Below, one piece after another: positions 42,948-53,321 of a stretch of DNA of 64,000 nt; within the stretch, counting starts at the first letter, position 1, and every line of letters begins with the position of its first letter. Position numbers and translations under genes: made by a program. Source of the DNA: Amia ocellicauda (taxonomy: Eukaryota > Chordata > Actinopteri > Amiiformes > Amiidae); assembly GCF_036373705.1 (NCBI RefSeq), contig NW_027102659.1, positions 682,001 through 746,000 on the forward strand. The letters are read 5' to 3'. The notes under the pieces were generated by a model, which was not told the origin of the DNA, did no database searches, and worked only from the letters and a program-made list of their open reading frames with translations.

Positions 42948-43669
42948 TTAATAATGTACACACTGTTTCAGGGGTCGAAAATGTAGTTTGACATTAACTT
43001 TACCGAAGCGGAAGGGTACGTTGATATTCTGATCCGATTTTACTTCGATCGTGATGTTGTCAAAGTGGGTCATTGAGACTGGTACGTAGTGTGGTTTGTC
43101 ATAAGTAATTGTGACCATGTCATTGCTTTTACCTTTAATAAGTACATTTCTCAAAAGGGGGACATAACTATCCCAGACCCTCTGGTGGGTTATGATATCC
43201 GTATACACATAAAGAGTGTAAAAGCCGCCACACCACTTCTGAGAACCTGCTCTCTGTGTCCGAATAGAACCCTAATATACGCCCCAGTTGGCCGCTGGTT
43301 TGAATGCTAATACCTGGTTTTGACACCTTGTACACTCTGTTTTTAATAGGGTTGTAATATAGCTTGATGTTGGGGGTGCCTTCTGAGAACTGTTTATGCA
43401 TCTCATCTAATATTTTATCCACATTGTCATAATAACCTCCTTGTATCGTGAATGTCCATTGACTCTTTTTAACATCATCAAAAATGGCGAAAGTGGCATC
43501 CTTATCTTGTAAAACAGCCCAAGTGTAAGGATACTGTATTTCCGCCAACCCCACTTCCCACGACCCCCTTAGATCTATAGATTTTCCAAATTCCAAATAT
43601 TTCATTTTTAGGGTATATATCGAGAGAGGCGTTACTGGGTAGAGTCACGTAGAAGCCTCCTGATTCGAT
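42948..43669 (-). pseudogene. penton-like minor capsid protein, copy C (broken)
   Basis: 'GGFYVTLPSNASLD' and 'SWEVGLAEIQYPYTW' both present. Broken. Confidence 0.82.
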
Positions 43670-43715
43670 CTTGAGTATCGAAAGTAATGCCCCCAACACA
43701 CCCGCGGGCAAGTTG

Positions 43716-44768
43716 TTATAAGGATTGAATATCGCAAACCTGTTGTTCCGGGACCCAACTATTGAACTTTTCAGGCCATCCAAGCCATTTCATCAACACA
43801 TATTTTTTCCGGTTCTGGGTTTTTTCAGCTAATATCTTTTCAACTCTGTATACACTGTCTTTACCCACAATAATTTTTTGTAACTCGGCTTCGTAAAACG
43901 TTCCTTCTATATTCTCCCCGTCATAGTCTTTTAACCGGTACACGGGGGGGTCTCTAGCCAACTGTTTGGTAACTGTAAAAGTACTCCTTAGCTTTGAAAC
44001 GCGAACCACATCACAGATGTTGAACTTATAAGTAGTTTTTCCCTTCTTAATAAATGGTCCGTATAATTTTTTATAGACCTTAAAAGAATTACTTTGATCC
44101 ACATCTAAAGGCTTCATTTTAATACTGGTGTGATACCCTTGGTTGTAAGTATCGATAAAATCCTGAACTTTATCAAAATACTTGAACGTGTTGACCGCTG
44201 TAAAATATCTCCACATTTTGGTCTTTATGGTGCGGTTAAACCTCTCCACTACCGATGCCTTAAGCTCATTACCGGTGGTGAAATGATGTATTTTGTGTCT
44301 CTTCAGTAGATTCTGAAATTCTCTGTTGAGAAACTCTTTTCCTTTATCAGTCTGCAGTTTTTTAGGACATCGACCCTGGGACAATATATCCTCAAAGGCC
44401 CTTGTCACCGCCCGACCTGTTTTATTATGTAGAATGCGAGCCCAGGCATATTTTGATAACACATCGATACACATCAACATCAATTTGTGACCATTGTTAT
44501 GTTTTGATAAATTTGACATATCGACTAGATCCATTTGCCATTGTGAGTCTATGTCAGTTGCATATACGCGGTTTCTTTTAAAGTTAATCCTGAGAGGTTT
44601 ATGTAAGGTATAGGCGTCTTGTTCCCGTAACCATTCTGAAACAACCACATCATTAACCTTCACTCCGGCCTCAGCGAGTCCTCTTTGAAAACCCTTCTTA
44701 CCCGCCAAACCCCCAATCTTGGCTGGGTTGTAGTATAGTTCCTGCATTTGGGGAGCTTGCCGAGTCAT
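43716..44768 (-). pseudogene. rve integrase with chromodomain, copy C
   Basis: Open frame of about 350 residues from the ATG of 'MTRQAPQM', slightly shorter than the 363 residues of B and D. The catalytic Asp, Asp and Glu motifs and the chromodomain are all present. TATA at 44808-44815. Called pseudogene because of its altered linker region and the state of the rest of the copy. Confidence 0.85.
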
Positions 44769-44940
44769 TCTGTCAAATAACCACACAGACCCACACTATG
44801 CGCAAAGTTTTTATACAAGGTTTTTTATTCAACTTCAGGAGAGCAGATACCCCTTTTTAGACATTTGAGAAAAGTATAACATACACAACAATTTTTTCTA
44901 CGGTCCAGACAAAAAGAAATCAGATGATTGGTTACTTGAT

Positions 44941-45459
44941 CTATATCAACAAATATACCTGTTTCTTTATCTTGTAGGCACACACCTCAGTTACATATGT
45001 AAATAAAACAACAATATGACCTATTTTAAAAGTAAACAGAGGTGTATTAAACATGCTCAGTAAAAGGTCATACAGATGTTGATGAAATGGCCTAATATCA
45101 TTCTTGGCCCCCTTGAGCGCTTCATCCCAGTGTTCGTACCCCCCGGTCTTTGTTACAGCAGCCATTAACTTTTCCAGGTTTGAAAGTTGATCCTCATCGA
45201 TGGTTAAATCTGTAGAGAAAAGGCTCGCGTTGGCTACTTTTCTGTCAAGCACATGGTGTAATAGCGCTCTCAGGTTAGCTGCAGAGTGTTGATGACAGAA
45301 CCAGTTGCAGAAGCAGTCCAGGGTCTGAGGTCTTGGAGAGTAACCGCAGTCAAAGGGTTCCAGAGTGTATACAAAATCTGGGGAATAGAACCAGGGGTGA
45401 TCCCGGGTTTGAAGAGGCCTGTAGAGCCTGTCGACGTCCGCAGCTTTCAGGTAAGACAT
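44941..45459 (-). pseudogene. accessory genes 1 and 2, copy C (broken)
   Basis: Sequence of both accessory gene 1 ('IGHIVVLFTYVTEVC') and the N-terminus of accessory gene 2 ('MSYLKAADVDRLYRPL') is present. The region is shorter than in the other copies and is treated as broken. Confidence 0.7.
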
Positions 45460-45537
45460 TCTCTTTAATTTTAAACCATGATTGAATTGTTGCGCCTTTT
45501 ATCCTATCTCTTCACTACGTCACGACACACCGCCCTC

Positions 45538-46248
45538 TTAGAAGAGAGTAGCCCCTGAGCCGTCAGACCCCCCTCCAAAACCCCACACGTCGTCTGTTTT
45601 ATCATCGTCGTCGTCATTCAAGGGGGATATATAATCCATAATCCAGCATATTCTCCTTCTAACCAAATCCAGTTGCGAACATTTGGTCAAGATGTCAAAA
45701 CCATCATTTATACAGTTTATGACCTCTTTCAAGAACGGCCAGTCCACGGCGTCAAACATAATTTCAGTAACCTGTTTTTCTGGATCCTCCACACCCCCTT
45801 CAATAGGGTTTGTAATCAGGGTACTGCTAAACAAAACCTTACGATCTGTAGTTAGAGATAGACTCTTCACCACTCTACCGTAGTTCTGCAAGCTTTCCCA
45901 TTCACACCTTTCAAAACCCTGAGTCGGAGACTCCATTTCGCATTCTCTTGGACCCTCTTGCAAGCCTTCTAGAGTCTTATCCACAAGCCCCAGATCTCTC
46001 CAGGCCATCACCTTCAACCAGTCCTCATAAGAGTATTCAATTACCGTCTCAAAAGGTTCCAACGTACCCTCCTTCTCTCCCAAAGCAAAAAGCTCCACTC
46101 CAACATAGCTGGGATCCCTTTTAAAGCGGTAACCCCGTCGAGCCCCCCAGAACAACACCCAGGAGCGTTCAATCTTCAAATTGGTGAGTACAGGAACCCT
46201 TGCCCGGGATTGTTTCTTGCGGGGTTTCATGTTGATGTCGCTGGACAT
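45538..46248 (-). CDS. accessory protein 3, copy C (long form)
   Basis: 236-residue open frame, almost identical to B (29284-29994). Together these define the long form; function unknown. Confidence 0.65.
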   Translation of the reverse strand: MSSDINMKPRKKQSRARVPVLTNLKIERSWVLFWGARRGYRFKRDPSYVGVELFALGEKEGTLEPFETVIEYSYEDWLKVMAWRDLGLVDKTLEGLQEGPRECEMESPTQGFERCEWESLQNYGRVVKSLSLTTDRKVLFSSTLITNPIEGGVEDPEKQVTEIMFDAVDWPFLKEVINCINDGFDILTKCSQLDLVRRRICWIMDYISPLNDDDDDKTDDVWGFGGGSDGSGATLF

Positions 46249-46367
46249 GTTGAAGAAGCGGGATGTTTCTGATGCTGAGAATTAAAGAGGTATTGCCTAA
46301 AAGCAGCGCGGGTTCTTAAATAGAGAGGAGAGTTTCGGGGCGTTGCCTTCAGAGGGGTGGGGGTATT

Positions 46368-46551
46368 TATGGGTGGCCTTGATGTTCAGGGTTTTATGGG
46401 TGTACACTTTCTGACGGATATGATGTAGGAATAATTAAGGAAATAACTCTACCTAAAATCACGCCCCCCAATTATGACGTAGGAATATTAATAAGCTTAG
46501 GGCATACGTCATAACAAAATAGGCCGCGCCCAAAAAACCCTACTATCTACT
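46368..46551. repeat. right terminal inverted repeat, copy C
   Basis: 184 bp, inverse of 30917-31100 with about four mismatches by eye. Confidence 0.95.
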
Positions 46552-46557
46552 CTTATG
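46552..46557. other. target site duplication, right of copy C
   Basis: CTTATG, matching 30911-30916. Confidence 0.92.
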
Positions 46558-46867
46558 TAGTTGAAGGCGCAGTATAGCTCTGATAGTCTGGTGGTGACGG
46601 AAGACCACCAGCCGTTTGAACAAGCCATTCAGCATCACCTTGTTGGGCTAAGTGCAGGCACTGTCAGAGCGCAGGGCGTCCTGCCTTTGAAAGAGTTTCC
46701 GAAGTGTCCTGATGTGCCCTTTAGCAATGCCAAACAGGTCTGTGAAAATGGCATCCTTTCGCGGCACTTCAGACGCCATCTCACAGTCTAGCCGACCTGA
46801 AATGCCTGAGCCCGTTTTACCAGCAGGCTTCAACGGTAACCGTTTGAAGCAAGACGTGGCGGTGTCA

Positions 46868-46940
46868 GTTTCCGTAGTGTAGCGGTTATCACGTTCGCCT
46901 AACACGCGAAAGGTCCCCGGTTCGAAACCGGGCGGAAACA
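46868..46940 (+). tRNA. tRNA-Val (AAC)
   Basis: 73 nt with fully paired stems and anticodon AAC in a loop CTAACAC identical to the vertebrate consensus. B-box GGTTCGAAACC; TTTT at 46960-46963 as Pol III terminator. The most canonical tRNA in the window. Confidence 0.93.
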
Positions 46941-47506
46941 GCCTGCTGTGGGCCGGCCCTTTTCGTCCTGTTTGCCCTCGTGGTTCCCCGGAGGCGGTGG
47001 GTAGCTTTTCTTCATTGGAGTGCCCGAAATCGGTGCTCTCAGAGCGTCCGTCCGTCGACAGGTTGAAATTGTAAACGCTGGTGTAGCCACTTTTAATTAA
47101 AATCTGATGATGATGATGATGATGATGTTGTTGTTGTTGTTCTTGTTGTCATCGTGGTCGCCGTCATTATTATTGTTAAAGTAAAGCAGTAGTTAGATTT
47201 GTTGCTACCGTAAGGTGTAGAAGGCACAATAGCTCTGTGATTGTCTGATGGTGGCACAAGACGAGCAGCAGCTGTTTGAACAAGCCATTGAGCATCACCT
47301 TGTTGGGGTAAGTGTAAGTCTTGTCATAGCTCAGGGCATTCTTCCTTTAAAAGAGTTTCCAAAGTGTCCTGATGTGCCCTTGAGCAATGCAATATAGGTC
47401 AGTGAAAATAGAAACCTTTATCTCACAGGCAGGCCCACGGGAAACGCCTGTGCGCGTTTTACCAGCCTGCTTCGATGGGAGCCAATCGAAACCCCAGGAC
47501 AGGTTG

Positions 47507-47579
47507 GTTTCTGTAGTGTAGTGGCTATCATGTTCGCCTCACACGCGAGAAGTCCCTGGTTCGAAACTGGGCGGAAACA
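47507..47579 (+). tRNA. tRNA-Val (CAC), diverged
   Basis: 73 nt with anticodon CAC. Several stems rely on wobble pairs (D-stem, T-stem CCTGG/CTGGG) and the variable region is changed (GAGAAGTCC). Foldable, but activity is doubtful. Confidence 0.72.
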
Positions 47580-48468
47580 ACCCGCGGTGCACGCGTGCCA
47601 GTGCCGTGTTACCCGTCCTCATCTCTCTGCCCCATGGCCGGCCGTCGTTTTCTCTTCCTCGGAGTGGCAAGAAATCCTGACCTTGAGAACAAATGATCGC
47701 AGAAGGGTAGCTTTGCGAGGCGCTGGAACTGACACTTTTAAAATCGATACATGTCGTTGCTGTTGCAATACGACCGTAGCAGGATCGGTGACATTGCTGT
47801 TACTCTTATGTAGTTGAAGGCGCAAAATAGCTCTGATAGTCTGGTGGTGACGGAAGACCACCAGCCGTTTGAACAAGCCATTCAGCATCACCTTGTTGGG
47901 CTAAGTGCAGGCACTGTCTGATCGCAGGGCGTCCTGCCTTTGAAAGAGTTTCCGAAGTATCCCGAAATCGGTGCACTCAGAGCGTCCGTCCGTCGACAGG
48001 TTGAAATTGTAAACGCTGGTGTAGCCACTTTTAATTAAAATCTGATGATGATGATGATGATGTTGTTGTTGTTCTTGTTGATGTTGTTGTTGTTGTTGTT
48101 GTTCTTGTTGTCGTCGTAGTCGCCGTCATTATTAATGTTAAAGTAAAGCAGTAGTTAGATTTGTTGCTACCGTAAGGTGCAGAAGGCACAATAGCTCTGT
48201 GATTGTCTGATGGTGGCACAAGACGAGCAGCAGCTGTTTGAACAAGCCATTGAGCATCACCTTGTTGGGGTAAGTGTAAGTCTTGTCATTGCTCAGGGCG
48301 TTCTTCCTTTGAAAGAGTTTCCAAAGTGTCCTGATGTGCCCTTGAGCAATGCAAAATAGGTCAGTGAAAATAGAAACCTTTATCTCACAGGCTGGCCCAC
48401 GGGAAACGCCTGTGTGCGTTTTACCAGCCGGCTTCGATAGGAGTTATTCGAAACACCAGGACGGGTTG

Positions 48469-48541
48469 GTTTCCGTAGTGTAGTGGCTATCACGTTCGCC
48501 TAATGCACAAAAGGTCCCCGGTTTGAAACCGGGCGGAAAGA
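48469..48541 (+). tRNA. tRNA-Val relic with anticodon position AAT
   Basis: 73 nt of the AAC type, but the anticodon triplet reads AAT and the anticodon stem is disrupted (TTCGC against ACAA). The B-box is changed (GGTTTGAAACC) and the 3' end reads GGAAAGA. Pseudogene. Confidence 0.7.
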
Positions 48542-49005
48542 GCCTGCTGTGGGCCGGCCCTTTTCGTCCTGCTTGCCCTCGTGGTTCCCCAGAGGCGGTA
48601 GGTGGCTTTTCTTCATTGGAGTTCCCGAAATTGTTGGACTCAGAGCGTCCGTCCGTCGACAGGTTGAAATTGTAAACGCTGGTGTAGCCACTTTTAATTA
48701 AAATCTGATGATGATGTTATTGTTCTTGTTGTTGTTGTTGTTGTTCTTGTTTTTCTTTTTGTCGTCGTGGTCGCCGTCATTATTATTGTTAAAGTAAAGC
48801 TACCGTAAGGTGTAGAAGGCACAATAGCTCTGTGATTGTCTGATGGTGGCACAAGACGAGCAGCAGCTGTTTGAACAAGCCATTGAGCATCACCTTGTTG
48901 GGGTAAGTGTAAGTCTTGTCATAGCTCAGGGCGTTCTTCCTTTGAAAGAGTTTCCAAAGTGTCCTGATGTGTCCTTGAGCAATGCAAAATAGGTCAGTGA
49001 AAATA

Positions 49006-50190
49006 CACTCACCTAAAGGATTATTAGGAACACCATACTAATACTATGTTTGACACCCTTTCGCCTTCAGAACTGACTTAATTCTACGTGGCATTGATTC
49101 AACAAGGTGCTGAAAGCATTCTTTAGAAATGTTGGCCCATATTGATAGGATAGCATCTTGCAGTTGATGGAGATTTGTGGGATGCACATCCAGGGCACGA
49201 AGCTCCCGTTCCACCACATCCCAAAGATGCTCTATTGGGTTGAGATCTGGTGACTGTGGGGGCCAGTTTAGTACAGTGAACTCATTGTCATGTTCAAGAA
49301 ACCAATTTGAAATGATTCAACCTTTGTGACATGGTGCATTATCCTGCTGGAAGTAGCCATCAGAGGATGGGTACATGGTGGTCATAAAGGGATGGACATG
49401 GTCAGAAACAATGCTCAGGTAGGCCGTGGCATTTAAACGATGCCCAATTGGCACTAAGGAGCCTAAAGTGTGCCAAGAAAACATCCCCCACACCATTACA
49501 CCACCACCACCAGCCTGCACAGTGGTAACAAGGCATGATGGATCCATGTTCTCATTCTGTTTACGTCAAATTCTGACTCTACCATCTGAATGTCTCAACA
49601 GAAATCGAGACTCATCAGACCAGGCAACAACTGTCCAATTTTGGTGAGTTTGTGCAAATTGTAGCCTCTTTTTCCTATTTGTAGTGGAGATGAGTGGTAC
49701 CCGGTGGGGTCTTCTGCTGTTGTAGCCCATCCGCCTCAAGGTTGTACGTGTTGTGGCTTCACAAATGCTTTGCTGCATACCTCGGTTGTAACGAGTGGTT
49801 ATTTCAGTCAAAGTTGCTCTTCTATCAGCTTGAATCAGTCGGCCCATTCTCCTCTGACCTCTAGCATCAACAAGGCATTTTCGCCCACAGGACTGCCGCA
49901 TACTGGATGTTTTTCCCTTTTCACACCATTCTTTGTAAACCCTAGAAATGGTTGTGCGTGAAAATCCCAGTAACTGAGCAGATTGTGAAATACTCAGACC
50001 AGCCCGTCTGGCACCAACAACCATGCCACGCTCAAAATTGCTTAAATCACCTTTCTTTCCCATTCAGACTTTCAGTTTGGAGTTCAGGAGATTGTCTTGA
50101 CCAGGACCACACCCCTAAATGCATTGAAGCAACTGCCATATGATTGGTTGGTTATTGAACAGGTGTTCCTAATAATCCTTTAGGTGAGTG
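49006..50190 (-). mobile_element. Tc1-like DNA transposon
   Basis: 1,185 bp bounded by perfect 29-bp inverted repeats (49006-49034 and 50162-50190, outer end CACTCACCTAAAGG). It is flanked by a TA duplication (49004-49005 and 50191-50192), the signature of Tc1/mariner insertion. The interrupted satellite reads GAAAATAGAAACC elsewhere, confirming the exact boundaries. It holds one full-length but interrupted transposase. This type of short-repeat Tc1 element is common in fish. Perfect terminal repeats suggest a fairly recent insertion. Confidence 0.96.
49044..50063 (-). pseudogene. Tc1-like transposase (two in-frame stops)
   Basis: 340 codons in one unshifted frame, the usual length for Tc1 transposases. 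The N-terminal helix-turn-helix reads 'LSNFERGMVVGARRAGLS' and 'SQSAQLLGFSRTTISRVYKE'. A second DNA-binding region precedes the catalytic core: first Asp in 'VAWSDESRF', second Asp in 'YFQQDNAPCH', Glu in 'SPDLNPIEHLWD', the DD34E arrangement. Two stop codons interrupt the frame, at 49566-49568 (TGA where a Trp codon is expected after 'GRVRI') and at 49317-49319 (after 'CHKG'). It therefore cannot make an active enzyme but could be mobilised in trans. Confidence 0.95.
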
Positions 50191-50288
50191 TAGAAACCTT
50201 TATCTCACAGGCTGGCCCACGGGAAACGCCTGTGCGCGTTTTACCAGCCGGCTTCGATGGGAGCCATTCGAAACACCAGGACAGGTCG

Positions 50289-50361
50289 GTTTCCGTAGTG
50301 TAGTGGCTATCACGTTCGCCTCACACGCGAAAGGTCCCTGGTTCGAAACCGGGCGGAAACA
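50289..50361 (+). tRNA. tRNA-Val (CAC)
   Basis: 73 nt with acceptor stem GTTTCCG/CGGAAAC perfect, anticodon CAC and one T-stem wobble. Directly upstream of the junction with copy D, so any Pol III read-through would enter the protease fragment antisense. Confidence 0.87.
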
Positions 50362-50385
50362 ACCCGCGGTGCATGCGTGCTAGTG

Positions 50386-50748
50386 CACACAGTGCTGACC
50401 ACAAGTGAAGGTCTGAAGACTTTGTACTTGACGACCGCTGTAAATGGTTTCTTGACAGTTGTTGAGCAGAAAGTTATTGATCTTCCGAGGGAAAGGTCTG
50501 AAATCCGGGGGGTTTGCATAGGAATCAAAAAATTCACCACGATGGTCCTCCCTTAGATAAATAGCCAGCCAATGTTCTCCGGGCATATTTTTAGGGTGTG
50601 TGTTGATTATGTACATTGCAGGTAAATTCTTGATCTTAAATTTAGGCAGCTGATCGCAGGCGTTGACTCCTTGAAACAGTTTCCGTGAGCCGGCCAGGGC
50701 ATTCATGATGTGGTTGAGCTCTCTGGTGTTCATTTTAATAATAATCAT
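50386..50748 (-). pseudogene. adenain-like protease, N-terminal part, copy D
   Basis: About 120 residues from 'MIIIKMNTREL' through 'GEHWLAIYL' to 'CGQHC'. The gene ends at the element boundary. Confidence 0.88.
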
Positions 50749-52050
50749 ACGGAACGTTTCTCCTCTGATTCACCTCAATAATGTTGTCAAACACAGCATA
50801 CACGACCATATTTACAGTGTGTGGTAGAGGCTGCTTGAAACGCATCTCCAAACGCATATTGCCCGTCTTCATCAGTGAAATATGTTGTCCACACTCTTCG
50901 TCAGGGGTCAGGTTGAAACCGTACAGGGTGTAACCGCTGCAGTATTCCCGGCGATCGATCAGCAGAGTTTGATCCTTGAGATGGCGACCCGTAGCCAGTA
51001 CTAGACTGTAATATTCACGAACCGCATTGCCGTTTTCAAAGTCAGGTTGAAAAGGTCTGGATGGAACCTGCACACCATCGACGTACAATGCTATAAATTC
51101 CGCGTTATAATGTTTAAAGTTAAAGGTGTTCTTGTTGTAAACCCCGGTAAATGCATCATTATCCACGAGACCTATAATAACCTGTTTTGGGAGCTGTCCT
51201 AGAAACAGATTTTCCTGGTTCATCACCCGTGTCCCTGCGGGGATACTGTGGACTTTCATATAGACTCTTTCGATCGGGTACTTGGCGTTTGCCGTCACTA
51301 ACGCCAGCGCGTGTCCTAGTTTAACCGCCGGGGAGACGGACACTTATTTCACAAACAGCGAGGCCGATAATATGGTCAGTTTATATTTTTCCGTATCAGG
51401 GGTCATCAGACAAAAAGCACTTTTACTACGGATCATTTTAATTTTAATGTCTACCCCGTTGAGCATGAGTTTTTCTTGGAAAAATATGTCTGCATGGATA
51501 TGCCCCATTAGCTCAAAGGTCCTCCCTTCTGTTGAAGAGGCCGATCTTTTTTGCAAACCCTTATTGAGTCCCTCTGGATCCTTGTCGTCCATAGCTTCCG
51601 GGATGTCTTTGAAGAGAAGGCCGGGGCTGAACTGTTTGCTTAGGGTCTCCTCACTATAATTAAGGATACACTCCATCATGACTCTATAGGGGTAAGTATT
51701 GCTGCTTTGACTAATGAGCCGATCTCCCAGGGTCACATCCACCTGTGAAAACATGGTGGCCACCGGGTAATTGATTAATTGATGACCCCAGCGTTGGCCG
51801 TCTTCTCGATTGCATCGCCATCCTAATCAGTCACTTTACAGTTCATTAAAATAAATGTGTTATTCAAATCAATATAATCCTCGCCATTGCCAGCTATAAA
51901 AAACTCCAGAGGGGCCGTGTCTGAAATTGCAGAAAGAGGGGGAATCTCTACATATATGATCTTATCTATACTCGTTTGAGTGTATGGAACTGTAAACAGA
52001 TCCAGTTCTGATTTGACGCATTCTTCCGATAGACTGTTGACAAAAGACAT
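50735..52050 (-). pseudogene. major capsid protein, copy D (broken)
   Basis: Collinear with the intact frame at 5608-6915; start 'MSFVNSLSEECVKSE' at 52050. Broken. Confidence 0.88.
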
Positions 52051-52052
52051 GT

Positions 52053-52541
52053 TTAAAAGATGTATCCTGAGGCTCTATTTTTCTTTCTTTGAGACTTTCT
52101 TTTTGCAGGTTTTTTCTTGTGCTGCTTCCTTCTCCGAGTGTTTCCACGATATGTTGGAGAATGAGAGATTCTTCGTTTTTTGTTAGCCACGGATCTTCGT
52201 CGCCCTGGTGGACACATGCTGTTTCTTCTTTTACCCCCCCTCCTCGCCATTACCATGAGACCCGAACCCTCCTGATGCTCATGGCTAGCTGCCCGGTTCA
52301 TAACATTGGTGAACACGTCACTAACAATATTTTTAGCCGCTGATTTCAAGTGGGGTCTGGCTATAGCAAAGCCTCTCTTAAGCAGGGGTACGGCCATTCT
52401 AAAGAGACCATGAAAGAGTCCTCCTAGACCGGCGCCATACATTGTGGGGGCTCCTACAAAACCGGGCAAGCCGTTCCCGGCTTGCATCTTGTAATAATCC
52501 ACATAGGCGCTAGGATCTACATAACCCCTCGAGGTAGCCAT
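52053..52541 (-). CDS. pX/pVI-like basic virion protein, copy D
   Basis: The only fully open version: about 162 residues from ATG ('MATSRGYVDPSAYVDYYKMQ'). The Tyr-rich N-terminus is followed by 'GGLFHGLFRMAVPLLKRG', a helical 'SAAKNIVSDVFTNVMNRAA' and a strongly basic C-terminus ending 'NRASGYIF'. The layout is that of adenoviral minor core/capsid proteins processed by adenain; a GxG-type cleavage site is not proven. Ends 2 bases before the capsid ATG. Confidence 0.75.
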   Translation of the reverse strand: MATSRGYVDPSAYVDYYKMQAGNGLPGFVGAPTMYGAGLGGLFHGLFRMAVPLLKRGFAIARPHLKSAAKNIVSDVFTNVMNRAASHEHQEGSGLMVMARRGGKRRNSMCPPGRRRSVANKKRRISHSPTYRGNTRRRKQHKKKPAKRKSQRKKNRASGYIF

Positions 52542-52542
52542 T

Positions 52543-53275
52543 TTAATAATGTACAAACTGTTTCAGGGGTCGAAAATGTAGTTTGACAATAACTTTACTG
52601 AAGCGGAAGGGTACGTTGATATTCTGATCCGATTTTACTTCGATCGTGATGTTGTCAAATTGGGTCTTTGAGACTGGTACGTAGTGTGGCTTGTCATAAG
52701 TTATTGTGACCATGTCATTGCTTTTACCTTTAATAAGTACATTTCTCAAAAGGGGGACATAACTATCCCCGACCCTCTGGTGGGTTATGATATCCGTATA
52801 CACATAAAGAGTGTAAAAGCCGCCCCACCACTTCTGAGAACCTGCTCTCTGTGTCAGAATAGATCCCAAATATACGCCCCAGTTGGCCGCTGGTTTGAAT
52901 GCTAATACCTGGTTTTGACACCTTGTACACTCTGTTTTTAATAGGGTTGTAATATAGCTTGATGTTGGGGGTGCCTTCTGAGAACTGTTTATGCATCTCA
53001 TCTAATATTTTATCCACATTGTCATAATAACCTCCTTGTATCGTGAATGTCCATTGACTCTTTTTAACATCATCAAAAATGGCGAAGGTGGCATCCTTAT
53101 CTTGTAAAACAGCCCAAGTGTAAGGATACTGTATTTCCGCCAACCCCACTTCCCACGACCCCCTTAGATCTATAGATTTTCCAAATTGTACCGTGTAACT
53201 GGATATTTCATTTTTAGGGTATATATCGAGAGAGGCGTTACTGGGTAGAGTCACGTAGAAGCCTCCTGATTCCAT
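52543..53275 (-). pseudogene. penton-like minor capsid protein, copy D (broken)
   Basis: N-terminal 'MESGGFYVTLPSNASLD' intact; the C-terminal part is also open. Broken between them. Confidence 0.84.
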
Positions 53276-53321
53276 CTTGAGTATCGAAAGTAATGCCCAC
53301 AACACACCCGCGGGCAAGTTG

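Larger units (their letters stand above)
30917..46551 (+). mobile_element. Polinton/Maverick (adintovirus-like) copy C, both ends present
   Basis: 15,635 bp, the only copy in the window with both 184-bp terminal inverted repeats and a 6-bp target duplication. It starts AGTAGATAG and ends CTATCTACT. Full gene order is present from the left-end multi-exon gene to accessory gene 3. Broken, with roughly ten to fifteen interruptions. The two terminal repeats differ at about four of 184 positions by eye, consistent with a fairly young insertion (a few million years or less under ordinary neutral rates; inference). Confidence 0.95.
46552..50385. repeat. tRNA-Val satellite array 3
   Basis: Host satellite with four tRNA-Val loci (46868, 47507, 48469 and 50289) and a Tc1-like insertion. 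Module order is AAC, CAC, AAC-like, CAC. The (GAT)n-(GTT)n tracts lie near 47103-47145, 48042-48110 and 48708-48760. At about 50385 it passes directly into the protease gene of copy D, about 25 bases after the last tRNA. Confidence 0.85.
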
